DNA of 64,000 nucleotides from Burkholderia multivorans ATCC BAA-247 (GTDB lineage Bacteria; Pseudomonadota; Gammaproteobacteria; Burkholderiales; Burkholderiaceae), in NCBI RefSeq assembly GCF_000959525.1, contig NZ_CP009832.1, forward strand, positions 2,728,001 through 2,792,000, written 5' to 3'. A model generated the notes under the pieces. It ran no database searches, was not told where the DNA came from, and was given only the letters and a program-made list of their open reading frames with translations. This document shows positions 9,409 to 17,564 of this stretch, piece by piece; position 1 is the first letter of the stretch; the number at the start of each line of letters is the position of its first letter. The position numbers and the translations under genes are program-made.

Positions 9409-12400
9409 GTGAAGTCTTCCGGATCGGTGCGCGCGACGCGCCGCAATGCTGCCCTGCCCTCCTCCGACGCCCCGACGAGCGCCGTCGCCACCGCCGCGAA
9501 CGGCCGTGCGAAACCGGCAACGAAACCGAAAGACCCGATACGTCGGACAAAACGTGCGGCCACGACGCGCACGGCGAGCGCGCGCACGGCAGCAACGCCG
9601 AAGTCGGGCGGGCGCACGCGCGAAGACAAGGATCGTCCGCTGTTCGAAGACATCCGTTTCCTCGGCCGCCTGCTCGGCGACGTCGTGCGCGAGCAGGAAG
9701 GCGACACGGTGTTCGACGTCGTCGAGACGATTCGTCAGACCGCGGTCAAGTTCCGCCGCGAGGACGACCGCGAAGCCGCGCAGACGCTCGAGAAGAAGCT
9801 GCGCAAGCTGACGCCCGAGCAGACGGTCAGCGTCGTGCGCGCGTTCAGCTATTTCTCGCACCTCGCGAACATCGCCGAGGATCGCCACCACAACCGCCGC
9901 CGCCGCATCCACGCGCTCGCGGGCTCGGCGCCGCAGCCGGGCACGGTCGCGCACGCGCTCGACAAGCTGAAGACGACCGGCAATGCATCGAAGCGCGTGC
10001 TGCAGCGCTTCTTCGACGACGCGCTGATCGTGCCGGTACTGACCGCGCACCCGACCGAGGTGCAGCGCAAGAGCATTCTCGACGCGCAGCACGACATCGC
10101 CCGGCTGCTCGCCGAACGCGATCAGGAACTGACCGCGCGCGAGCGCCAGCACAACGAAGCGATGCTGCGCGCGCGCGTGACCGCGCTGTGGCAGACGCGG
10201 ATGCTGCGCGACGCGCGCCTGACGGTCGGCGACGAAATCGAGAACGCGCTGTCCTACTACCGCGCGACGTTCCTCGAGGAATTGCCCGCGCTGTACGGCG
10301 ACATCGAGGCCGCGCTCGCGGAGCACGGGCTGGCGGCGCGCGTGCCGGCGTTCTTTCAGATGGGCAGCTGGATCGGCGGAGATCGCGACGGCAATCCGAA
10401 CGTGACGGCCGCAACGCTCGACGAAGCGATCAATCGCCAGGCGGCGGTGATCCTCGAGCACTATCTCGAGCAGGTGCACAAGCTCGGCGCCGAGTTGTCG
10501 GTGTCGAACCTGCTGGTCGGCGCGAACGACGCGGTGAAAGCGCTCGCGGCCGCGTCGCCCGACCAGTCGCCGCACCGCGTCGACGAGCCGTACCGGCGCG
10601 CGCTGATCGGCATCTACACGCGCCTTGCCGCAAGTGCGCGCGTGCGGCTCGGCGAAGGCACGGTGCCCGTGCGCAGCGCAGGGCGCGGCGCCCCGCCCGT
10701 GCGCGCAACGCCGTATGCGGATTCCGACGAATTCGTCGCGGACCTGAAGGTACTGACCGCATCGCTCGCCGAACATCACGGCGCGTCGCTCGCCGCGCCG
10801 CGCCTCACGCCGCTCATGCGCGCGGCCGAAGTGTTCGGCTTCCACCTCGCGAGCATCGACCTGCGCCAGAGCTCCGACATTCACGAAGCGGTGGTCGCGG
10901 AGCTGTTCGCGCGCGCGGGTGTCGTGGCCGACTACGCGTCGCTCGAAGAGGCGGACAAGCTGCGCGTGCTGCTCGCCGCGCTGGCCGATCCGCGTCCGCT
11001 GCGCTCGCCGTACATCGAATACTCGGCGCTCGCGCAAAGCGAGCTCGGCGTGTTCGAAAAGGCCCGCGAAGTGCGTGCGCAGTTCGGCGCGCGCGCGGTG
11101 CGCAACTACATCATTTCGCACACGGAAACGGTCAGCGATCTCGTCGAGGTGCTGCTGCTGCAGAAGGAGACCGGCCTGCTCGAAGGCGCACTCGGCGCGC
11201 CGGACGGCCATGCGAAGAATGCGCTGATGGTGATCCCGCTGTTCGAGACGATTCCCGACCTGCGCGACGCGTCGCGGATCATGCGCGAGTATTTCGCGCT
11301 GCCGGGCGTCGATGCGTTGATCCACCATCAGGGCGACGAGCAGGAAGTCATGCTCGGCTACTCGGACAGCAACAAGGACGGCGGCTTCCTGACGTCGAAC
11401 TGGGAGCTGTATCGCGCCGAGCTCGCGCTCGTCGAACTGTTCCGCGAGCGCAAGATCACGCTGCGGCTGTTCCACGGCCGCGGCGGCACGGTCGGCCGCG
11501 GCGGCGGCCCGACCTATCAGGCGATCCTCTCGCAGCCGCCGGGCACCGTAAACGGCCAGATCCGCCTGACCGAACAGGGCGAAGTGATTGCGAGCAAGTT
11601 CGCGAACCCCGAGATCGGCCGGCGCAACCTCGAGACGGTCGTCGCAGCGACGCTCGAGGCGTCGCTGCTGCCGCAGTCGAACGCGCCTGCGCAGCTGCCG
11701 GCGTTCGAGGGCGCGATGCAGACGCTGTCCGACACCGCGATGGCCGCGTACCGCGCGCTCGTCTACGAAACGCCGGGCTTCACCGACTACTTCTTCGCGT
11801 CGACGCCGATCACCGAAATCGCCGAGCTCAACATCGGCAGCCGCCCGGCGTCGCGCAAGCTGCAGGATCCGAAGAACCGCAGGATCGAGGATCTGCGCGC
11901 GATTCCGTGGGGCTTCTCGTGGGGCCAGTGCCGGCTGCTGCTGACCGGCTGGTACGGCTTCGGCAGCGCGGTCGCCACGTATCTGGACGGCGCGGCCGAC
12001 GAAGCGGAACGCAGCAAGCGGCTTGCGTTGCTGAAGAAGATGAACAAGACCTGGCCGTTCTTCGCGAACCTGCTGTCGAACATGGACATGGTGCTCGCGA
12101 AGACCGATCTCGCCGTCGCGTCGCGCTACGCGGAACTTGTGCCGGACCGCAAGCTGCGCAACGCGGTGTTCGGACGCATCGTCGCCGAGTGGGAGCGCAC
12201 GTCGCACGCGCTCGCGGAGATCACCGGACACGAGGAACGGCTCGCGACGAATCCGCTGCTCGCGCGCTCGATCAAGAACCGCTTCCCGTATCTCGATCCG
12301 CTGAATCACCTGCAGGTCGAACTGATCAAGCGCCACCGCGCCGGCGACACGAACGCGCGGCTGCGCCGCGGGATTCATCTGACGATCAACGGGATCGCGG

Positions 12401-12423
12401 CCGGGCTGCGCAATACGGGCTGA
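9409..12423 (+). CDS. ppc: Phosphoenolpyruvate carboxylase
   Basis: This enzyme carboxylates phosphoenolpyruvate with bicarbonate to oxaloacetate and replenishes the TCA cycle. The product is 1004 residues, slightly long because of a basic, low-complexity N-terminal 70 residues. Family motifs are present: [12 protein letters not shown] with the catalytic His, the [19 protein letters not shown] block, and the glycine-rich [14 protein letters not shown] loop. The start chosen is GTG at 9409, eight bases after AAGGA, giving [12 protein letters not shown]. An in-frame TTG at 9379 lacks a ribosome binding site. The gene is monocistronic and is closed by a strong terminator. Confidence 0.96.
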   Translation: MKSSGSVRATRRNAALPSSDAPTSAVATAANGRAKPATKPKDPIRRTKRAATTRTASARTAATPKSGGRTREDKDRPLFEDIRFLGRLLGDVVREQEGDTVFDVVETIRQTAVKFRREDDREAAQTLEKKLRKLTPEQTVSVVRAFSYFSHLANIAEDRHHNRRRRIHALAGSAPQPGTVAHALDKLKTTGNASKRVLQRFFDDALIVPVLTAHPTEVQRKSILDAQHDIARLLAERDQELTARERQHNEAMLRARVTALWQTRMLRDARLTVGDEIENALSYYRATFLEELPALYGDIEAALAEHGLAARVPAFFQMGSWIGGDRDGNPNVTAATLDEAINRQAAVILEHYLEQVHKLGAELSVSNLLVGANDAVKALAAASPDQSPHRVDEPYRRALIGIYTRLAASARVRLGEGTVPVRSAGRGAPPVRATPYADSDEFVADLKVLTASLAEHHGASLAAPRLTPLMRAAEVFGFHLASIDLRQSSDIHEAVVAELFARAGVVADYASLEEADKLRVLLAALADPRPLRSPYIEYSALAQSELGVFEKAREVRAQFGARAVRNYIISHTETVSDLVEVLLLQKETGLLEGALGAPDGHAKNALMVIPLFETIPDLRDASRIMREYFALPGVDALIHHQGDEQEVMLGYSDSNKDGGFLTSNWELYRAELALVELFRERKITLRLFHGRGGTVGRGGGPTYQAILSQPPGTVNGQIRLTEQGEVIASKFANPEIGRRNLETVVAATLEASLLPQSNAPAQLPAFEGAMQTLSDTAMAAYRALVYETPGFTDYFFASTPITEIAELNIGSRPASRKLQDPKNRRIEDLRAIPWGFSWGQCRLLLTGWYGFGSAVATYLDGAADEAERSKRLALLKKMNKTWPFFANLLSNMDMVLAKTDLAVASRYAELVPDRKLRNAVFGRIVAEWERTSHALAEITGHEERLATNPLLARSIKNRFPYLDPLNHLQVELIKRHRAGDTNARLRRGIHLTINGIAAGLRNTG

Positions 12424-12467
12424 CCCACGCGTGCCGCGCGCGCCGCATGGCGGGCGCTGCGCTGCCG

Positions 12468-12505
12468 AAGCCGCGACACGCGAATGCGCGTGTCGCGGCT
12501 TTTTT
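12468..12505 (+). terminator. Intrinsic terminator of ppc
   Basis: The perfect 15-bp arms AAGCCGCGACACGCG (12468-12482) and CGCGTGTCGCGGCTT (12487-12501) enclose a four-base loop and lead into a T run. Confidence 0.9.
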
Positions 12506-12551
12506 CATGCGCGGCGCGTCGATGCGCCGGGCGTCGATGCGTCGCGCGCGT

Positions 12552-13304
12552 TCAATGCGCGTCGATCAGCAGCGCGTCATGTTCGAACGATCCGTCGCCC
12601 TGCACCGCGTAGTACGCGCGCACTTCGTCCGGCGCGTGGGCCCAGAGCGCGCGAATGCCGGTCACGCTGTCGGCCGGCGTGCGGATCCGCGCGACCCACG
12701 TATCGAAATCGATCGGCAGCCGCCAGCGGCTCTTCACCTGCGCATCGAAGCCCGCGTCGCGGAACATCGCGAGCCACTCGTCGGCGCGATAGTCGCGCAC
12801 GTGCGACGCGTCGCGCAGCACTTCGGCCGCCTGCAGATACGTGTCGAGCAACGGGTGGTCGTTGCCGGCGATGTCGATCATCAGCACGCGTCCGCCCGGC
12901 TTCAGCACGCGGCGCACTTCGGCGAGCGCCGCGCGCACGTCGTGCCAGTGGTGCGCGCTCATCCGGCTGACGACCCAGTCGAAGGTCGCCGCGTCGAACG
13001 GCAGACGCTCGGCCGGCCCCTGCCGCGTGCGAACGTTCGCGAGCCCGCGCTCGCGTGCGGCCGCATCGACGGTCGCGAGCATCGGCTCGGCGAGATCGTA
13101 GGCGACGACCTCGCGCACGTGCGGCGCGACCGCGAAGCTCGCGTGGCCCGCGCCGCAGCCGAGATCGAGCACGGCCGCCTCGGGTGTCGCGCGCACGGTA
13201 TCGGCGAGCGTCTGCAGATCGGCGCCCGTCGCGTGAACGGTGCTCGTCAGATAGGCGGCGGCCGTCGAGCCGAATGCGTCGGCGACCTGATCGTGGTGTT
13301 TCAT
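12552..13304 (-). CDS. Class I SAM-dependent methyltransferase
   Basis: This is a 250-residue methyltransferase of the UbiE/COQ5-like group. Motif I, VLDLGCGAGHASFAVA, is at residues 45-60. The acidic residue after strand 2 (VVAYDLAEPM) and the post-motif PFDAATFDWVVSRMSAHHW follow, then LKPGGRVLMIDIAG. The substrate is unknown, and nothing around it suggests quinone synthesis. The start ATG at 13304 follows a CAGGAG-like site. It is transcribed divergently from an XRE-type regulator, and a near-consensus promoter for it (TTGTAC, 17 bp, TATTGT) overlaps a palindrome that may be that regulator's operator. This suggests a locally regulated methyltransferase, possibly in a stress or detoxification role (inference). 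Confidence 0.9.
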   Translation of the reverse strand: MKHHDQVADAFGSTAAAYLTSTVHATGADLQTLADTVRATPEAAVLDLGCGAGHASFAVAPHVREVVAYDLAEPMLATVDAAARERGLANVRTRQGPAERLPFDAATFDWVVSRMSAHHWHDVRAALAEVRRVLKPGGRVLMIDIAGNDHPLLDTYLQAAEVLRDASHVRDYRADEWLAMFRDAGFDAQVKSRWRLPIDFDTWVARIRTPADSVTGIRALWAHAPDEVRAYYAVQGDGSFEHDALLIDAH

Positions 13305-13358
13305 CGTGCACTCCTGTCGTGGGCGGGACGGGCGCTGACTCGCAGCGCGCGAATCGCT

Positions 13359-13387
13359 ACAATAGGGCGGCGTTTGTACCAGTACAA
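13359..13387 (-). promoter_or_regulatory. Promoter of the methyltransferase gene
   Basis: On the minus strand TTGTAC (13382-13387) and TATTGT (13359-13364) are separated by exactly 17 bp, a good sigma70-type arrangement. The -35 hexamer is one half of the palindrome at 13374-13387. Confidence 0.6.
13374..13387. promoter_or_regulatory. Inverted repeat, candidate operator for the divergent regulator
   Basis: TTGTAC and GTACAA are perfect inverted hexamers separated by CA. Each half also reads as a -35 hexamer: the right half for the methyltransferase, and the left half for a rightward promoter with TATTCT at 13398-13403 (18-bp spacing). A protein bound here would block both directions. Confidence 0.5.
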
Positions 13388-13532
13388 GTCAAGCAGTTAT
13401 TCTGGTATTCGTTACACCCGTCTGATCGTCGTGACGCTGCGGTCCGGTGCGTGTCGTGCGGCGCCCGTTGTACGTCGCACGTGGCCCGCGGCACATTGCA
13501 CGTTGCACGCCGCCCCTTTTCTCATTTCCCGC

Positions 13533-14342
13533 ATGAACCGTCCGTCCTCCGCTCCCACCCCGCCGCTCGATGCGACGCCCGCCCGCGCGCTGGGCGAATT
13601 CATTCGCGCGCACCGCGAACGCCTGTCGCCGCAGGCAGTCGGCCTGCCGCCCGGCCCGCGCCGTCGCACGCCGGGGCTGCGCCGCGAGGAAGTCGCGCAG
13701 CTGTGCGGCGTCAGCCCGACCTGGTACACGTGGATCGAGCAGGGGCGCCCGGTGTCGGCGTCGGCCGACGCGCTCGCACGAATCGCGGTCGCGCTGCAGC
13801 TGTCGAAGGCCGAGCGCGCGTATCTGTTCGAGCTCGCCGCGCAGCGCGATCCGGCCGAGCCCGACGTCGCGGCCGGCGACCTGCCGCCGACGCTCGCCGC
13901 CACCGTCGCGGCGATCGCGACGCCCGCGTACGTGCTCGATCGCCAATGGAACGCGCTCGCGTGGAACGCGCCGGCCGCCGCGCTGTTTACGGGCTGGCTC
14001 GACGGCGAGCACGACCGCAACCTGCTGCGCTTCACGTTCATGTCGCCGGCCGCACGCACGCTGATCGTCGATTGGGAAACCCGCGCGCGGCGGCTCGCGG
14101 CCGAATTCCGCGCCGATTCGATCCGTCATCTGACCGACGCGCCGACGCGCGCGCTGATCGATGCGCTGACGGCCGGCAGCGATGCGTTCGCGCAGTACTG
14201 GGCGTCGCAGGACGTATTCGAGCGCGAAGGCGGGCGGCGCGAATTCGACCATCCGGCCGACGGCCGGCTCGTCTATCAGCAGATCACGCTGAAGCCCGCG
14301 CATCGCGAGGATCTGAAACTCGTCGTGCTGGTGCGCGACTGA
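13533..14342 (+). CDS. XRE-family transcriptional regulator with MmyB-like ligand-binding domain
   Basis: This is a 269-residue regulator. Residues about 20-95 form a helix-turn-helix domain (LGEFIRAHRERLSP, then TPGLRREEVAQLCGVSPTWYTWIEQGR), typical of the family whose second half is an MmyB-like, PAS-fold ligand-binding domain. The latter is seen from about residue 115 (TPAYVLDRQWNALAWNAPAAALF) to the C-terminus. Members usually repress or activate an adjacent divergent gene in response to a small molecule, sometimes a fatty acid. The ATG at 13533 is the first in-frame start and has no strong ribosome binding site. The divergent methyltransferase and the palindrome between them make it the likely target. 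Confidence 0.9.
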   Translation: MNRPSSAPTPPLDATPARALGEFIRAHRERLSPQAVGLPPGPRRRTPGLRREEVAQLCGVSPTWYTWIEQGRPVSASADALARIAVALQLSKAERAYLFELAAQRDPAEPDVAAGDLPPTLAATVAAIATPAYVLDRQWNALAWNAPAAALFTGWLDGEHDRNLLRFTFMSPAARTLIVDWETRARRLAAEFRADSIRHLTDAPTRALIDALTAGSDAFAQYWASQDVFEREGGRREFDHPADGRLVYQQITLKPAHREDLKLVVLVRD

Positions 14343-14412
14343 CGCGACCGACCGACGCGCGCCTGCGGCGGACAGCAGCCGCGACAGCGGCGGCGGCCCT
14401 GCGCGCGAATGT

Positions 14413-14418
14413 TAGAAT
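14413..14418 (+). promoter_or_regulatory. -10 box for argH
   Basis: TAGAAT lies 50 bp upstream of the argH start, in the short gap after the regulator gene. The -35 region is not obvious. The same TAGAAT element precedes metG. Confidence 0.45.
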
Positions 14419-14468
14419 CGCGGGATTCCTCGGCGGCGCACGCCGCCCAACTCCCTCGAAGAATCGCC

Positions 14469-15878
14469 ATGACGTCCCAACTGCACAAAAAGGGCGAGGC
14501 CTGGTCGGCCCGCTTCTCGGAACCGATGTCGGAGCTGGTCAAGCGCTACACGTCGTCGGTGTTTTTCGACAAGCGCCTGGCGCTCGTCGACATCGCCGGC
14601 TCGCTCGCGCACGCGAACATGCTCGCGGCGCAGAAGATCATCAGCGCCGACGATCTGGCCGCGATCGAGCGCGGGATGGCGCAGATCAAGGGCGAAATCG
14701 AGCGTGGCGAATTCGAATGGCAGCTCGATCTCGAGGACGTCCACCTGAACATCGAGGCGCGCCTGACCGCGCTGATCGGCGACGCAGGCAAGCGCCTGCA
14801 TACGGGCCGCTCGCGTAACGACCAGGTCGCGACCGACATCCGTCTGTGGCTGCGCGGCGAAATCGACCGCATCGGCGGGCTGCTGAACGATCTGCGCGGC
14901 GCGCTGATCGACCTCGCCGAGCAAAACGCGGACACGATCATGCCGGGCTTCACGCACCTGCAGGTCGCACAGCCCGTCACGTTCGGCCATCATCTGCTCG
15001 CGTACGTCGAGATGTTCTCGCGCGACGCCGAGCGCATGCGCGACTGCCGCACGCGCGTGAACCGTCTGCCGCTCGGCGCGGCCGCGCTCGCGGGCACCAG
15101 CTATCCGATCGACCGTCATGCGGTCGCGAAGTCGCTCGGCTTCGACGGCATCTGCGCGAACTCGCTCGACGCGGTGTCCGACCGCGATTTCGCGATCGAA
15201 TTCACGGCCGCGGCCGCACTCGTGATGACGCACGTGTCGCGCTTCTCCGAAGAGCTCGTGCTGTGGATGAGCCCGCGCGTCGGCTTCATCGACATCGCCG
15301 ACCGCTTCTGCACGGGCAGCTCGATCATGCCGCAGAAGAAGAACCCGGACGTGCCCGAACTCGCGCGCGGCAAGACGGGCCGCGTGAACGGCCATCTGAT
15401 GGCGCTGCTCACGCTGATGAAGGGCCAGCCGCTCGCGTACAACAAGGACAACCAGGAAGACAAGGAGCCGCTGTTCGACACGGTCGACACCGTCGCCGAC
15501 ACGCTGCGCATCTTCGCGGAGATGGTCGCCGGCATCACGGTAAAGCCGGCCGCGATGCGTGCGGCCGCGCTGCAGGGCTTCTCGACCGCAACCGACCTCG
15601 CCGACTATCTGGTCAAGCGCGGGCTGCCGTTCCGCGACGCGCACGAAGCGGTCGCGCATGCCGTGAAGATCTGCGACGACCGCGGCATTGACCTCGCGGA
15701 TCTCTCGCTCGACGAGATGAAGCGCGAGCTGCCGAACGTCGCGCACCTGATCGGCGACGACGTGTTCGACTATCTGACGCTCGAAGGCTCGGTCGCGAGC
15801 CGCAACCACCCGGGCGGCACCGCGCCCGACCAGGTGCGTGCGGCCGCGCGGGCCGCGCGCGCCGCGCTCGGCAAGTAA
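14469..15878 (+). CDS. argH: Argininosuccinate lyase
   Basis: This is a 469-residue cytoplasmic enzyme that splits argininosuccinate into arginine and fumarate, the last step of arginine synthesis. It belongs to the fumarase/aspartase superfamily. The signature [16 protein letters not shown] carries the catalytic serine loop, and [13 protein letters not shown] and the [16 protein letters not shown] block are present. Length and the start [19 protein letters not shown] match the family. It appears to have its own promoter and a terminator directly after the stop. Confidence 0.97.
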   Translation: MTSQLHKKGEAWSARFSEPMSELVKRYTSSVFFDKRLALVDIAGSLAHANMLAAQKIISADDLAAIERGMAQIKGEIERGEFEWQLDLEDVHLNIEARLTALIGDAGKRLHTGRSRNDQVATDIRLWLRGEIDRIGGLLNDLRGALIDLAEQNADTIMPGFTHLQVAQPVTFGHHLLAYVEMFSRDAERMRDCRTRVNRLPLGAAALAGTSYPIDRHAVAKSLGFDGICANSLDAVSDRDFAIEFTAAAALVMTHVSRFSEELVLWMSPRVGFIDIADRFCTGSSIMPQKKNPDVPELARGKTGRVNGHLMALLTLMKGQPLAYNKDNQEDKEPLFDTVDTVADTLRIFAEMVAGITVKPAAMRAAALQGFSTATDLADYLVKRGLPFRDAHEAVAHAVKICDDRGIDLADLSLDEMKRELPNVAHLIGDDVFDYLTLEGSVASRNHPGGTAPDQVRAAARAARAALGK

Positions 15879-15894
15879 GCGCAGCACCCTCACC

Positions 15895-15924
15895 GCGGAC
15901 GCCTGCACGGCGTCCGTTTTTTTT
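15895..15924 (+). terminator. Intrinsic terminator of argH
   Basis: The arms GGACGCC (15897-15903) and GGCGTCC (15909-15915) have a five-base loop and are followed by nine T residues. Confidence 0.85.
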
Positions 15925-15956
15925 CGCATGCGCCGCCACGCACCGCCCTTTTCCGG

Positions 15957-16646
15957 ATGACCCCGATGACCTTCTCCGCCGCGCTCTTCGACATGGACGG
16001 CCTGCTCGTCGATTCGGAGCGGACCATCATGAACGCGTGGATCGACGTGTCGAACGCGCACGGCGTCGCGCTGACCGTGGCCGACTACCTGCAGATCGTC
16101 GGGCGCTCGTTCGCCGAGGGGCAGACGATCCTCGCGCGGCTGATCGGCGACGTGGACACGTTCGACGCCGTGCGCATGCGCGTACGCGAACAGCTGGCCG
16201 CGCCCGAACCGCATCCGAAGTTCCCGCTGAAACCCGGCGCGCTCGCACTGCTCGACACGCTCGCACAGGCCGGCATTCCCTGCGCGGTCGCGTCGTCGTC
16301 CGCGCAGGAGGTGATACGCGCGCGGCTCGACGCGGTCGGCGTGCTGCCGTACTTCCAGGCGATCGCGAGCGGCACCGAGGTCGCGCGCGGCAAGCCGGAC
16401 CCGGCCGTGTACCGGCTCGCGGCCGAGCGCCTCGGCGTGCCCGCTCACGCGTGCGTCGCGTTCGAGGACAGCGACTTCGGCGTGCAGTCGGCGGCCGGTG
16501 CGGGCGCGTCGGTCGTCACCGTCCCCGATCTGAAGGCGCCGACGCCCGAGGTCGTCGCGCTGAGCCTGCACGTGCTCGCGTCGCTCGACGATGCGATCGC
16601 GCTGGTGCCGGCGTGGTTCGGCCGGCACGATACGCAGCTCGCCTAG
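15957..16646 (+). CDS. HAD-superfamily hydrolase (beta-phosphoglucomutase/phosphatase-like)
   Basis: This is a 229-residue HAD subfamily I hydrolase with a helical cap. Motif 1 is DMDGLLVDSE, with the nucleophile Asp near residue 11. Motif 2 is the serine run in AVASSSAQEV, motif 3 the lysine in GKPDPAVY, and motif 4 FEDSDFGVQSA. Such proteins dephosphorylate sugar phosphates or similar metabolites; the substrate is not determined. Two starts are possible, 15957 and 15966. I use the first, but neither has a clear ribosome binding site. It lies between two terminators and is probably transcribed alone. Confidence 0.88.
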   Translation: MTPMTFSAALFDMDGLLVDSERTIMNAWIDVSNAHGVALTVADYLQIVGRSFAEGQTILARLIGDVDTFDAVRMRVREQLAAPEPHPKFPLKPGALALLDTLAQAGIPCAVASSSAQEVIRARLDAVGVLPYFQAIASGTEVARGKPDPAVYRLAAERLGVPAHACVAFEDSDFGVQSAAGAGASVVTVPDLKAPTPEVVALSLHVLASLDDAIALVPAWFGRHDTQLA

Positions 16647-16683
16647 GCACCGGTTCGCCGCGCGGCACGCGAGAGCGCCATGC

Positions 16684-16716
16684 AAAACGGGCACCGCAGG
16701 GTGCCCGTTTCGTTTT
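16684..16716. terminator. Terminator between the HAD gene and the LprI-like gene
   Basis: The arms AAACGGGCACC (16685-16695) and GGTGCCCGTTT (16700-16710) flank a four-base loop, with T residues after. The neighbouring genes converge on it. Confidence 0.8.
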
Positions 16717-16766
16717 GCGTTTCGTTTGCGTTCCGCTTCGCGTCGCGCCGGAAAAAGCCGCGGCGG

Positions 16767-17564
16767 TCAGCGGTTGCCGGCCGTCTCGGACAGCCGCTTC
16801 ATCGTCGCGATGCGTGCGCCGATCAGATCGACGCGTCCGTCCTCGCCGACGAGCGGCGCGGTCGCATCGCGAAACGCGAACCACGCGCGCTGCGCGCGCA
16901 CGAGCGTCGCGGCCGAATGCGCGGGCATCTTGCGGCGCAGCTTCTGGTAATAGCGGTTCAGATCGAACACCGCGTGCTCGCATGCGGCGTCCTGGTCGCA
17001 CGGCCGCACGCGGCCGACCGGCGCATCGCGCGTGACGTTCGCCGGCTTGCCGTTCGCCGGTGCCGCAGCGGCCTGCGCGCCGCTTCCGACCGCCGCCGGT
17101 ATCGCGGCAGGCGGCGCGTAGCGTTCGGCCGCGGCACGCAGCGCGAGCGCGCGGCTGCGCACGGGCTGCAGCTGCATGTCGGCGCTCGCCATCGTGTACA
17201 TCGTGCCGCTCGTCGTGTCGTAGACGGCCTTCAGCAGATGCGCTTCGTCCTTGCGCCACGTGAGCCAACGCCGCTGGCTCTCCTGCCAGCCGCGCTTCGC
17301 GTCGGCCGGTGCATTCTTCAGCAGGCGCGCGTAGGCGTCGTCCATCGCGGCCTGCCACTGCTGCTGCGCTTCGTTCATGCACTGGATCTGGCCGGCCGTC
17401 GACGACCGGTCGCGCCGCGCGAGGCACTGCCGCATCGCGACGTCGATCGGATCGGCCGCCGCGACTTCGGCATGCGCGAGGCCAGGCGCCGCCGAGCAGA
17501 CCGCCCAGACGGCGAGCGCGGCGGCCGCCGCGCGCACCGCCCGGATTCGTCCCTGCGCCGCCAT
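16767..17564 (-). CDS. Periplasmic LprI-like (DUF1311) protein
   Basis: This 265-residue protein has a signal peptide ending near residue 32 (LAVWAVCSAAPGLAHA). It then has two cysteine-containing DUF1311/LprI-like segments. The first is C-L-A-R-R-D...QIQCMNEAQQQWQAAMDDAY, and the second starts RPCDQDAACEHAVFDLNRYY. Such domains occur in lysozyme-inhibitor-like lipoproteins and other periplasmic proteins; this one has no lipobox. The function is unproven. The ATG at 17564 overlaps the stop of the upstream decarboxylase by one base (TGATG), indicating translational coupling, which is odd for a cytoplasmic-periplasmic pair. Confidence 0.82.
   Translation of the reverse strand: MAAQGRIRAVRAAAAALAVWAVCSAAPGLAHAEVAAADPIDVAMRQCLARRDRSSTAGQIQCMNEAQQQWQAAMDDAYARLLKNAPADAKRGWQESQRRWLTWRKDEAHLLKAVYDTTSGTMYTMASADMQLQPVRSRALALRAAAERYAPPAAIPAAVGSGAQAAAAPANGKPANVTRDAPVGRVRPCDQDAACEHAVFDLNRYYQKLRRKMPAHSAATLVRAQRAWFAFRDATAPLVGEDGRVDLIGARIATMKRLSETAGNR

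Noticed and set aside
9345-14342. 1665-codon plus-strand open frame across ppc and beyond
   Set aside because: Its first part is a shifted frame of ppc with an Arg/Ala-rich artefact; only the final 269 codons (the regulator) are real.
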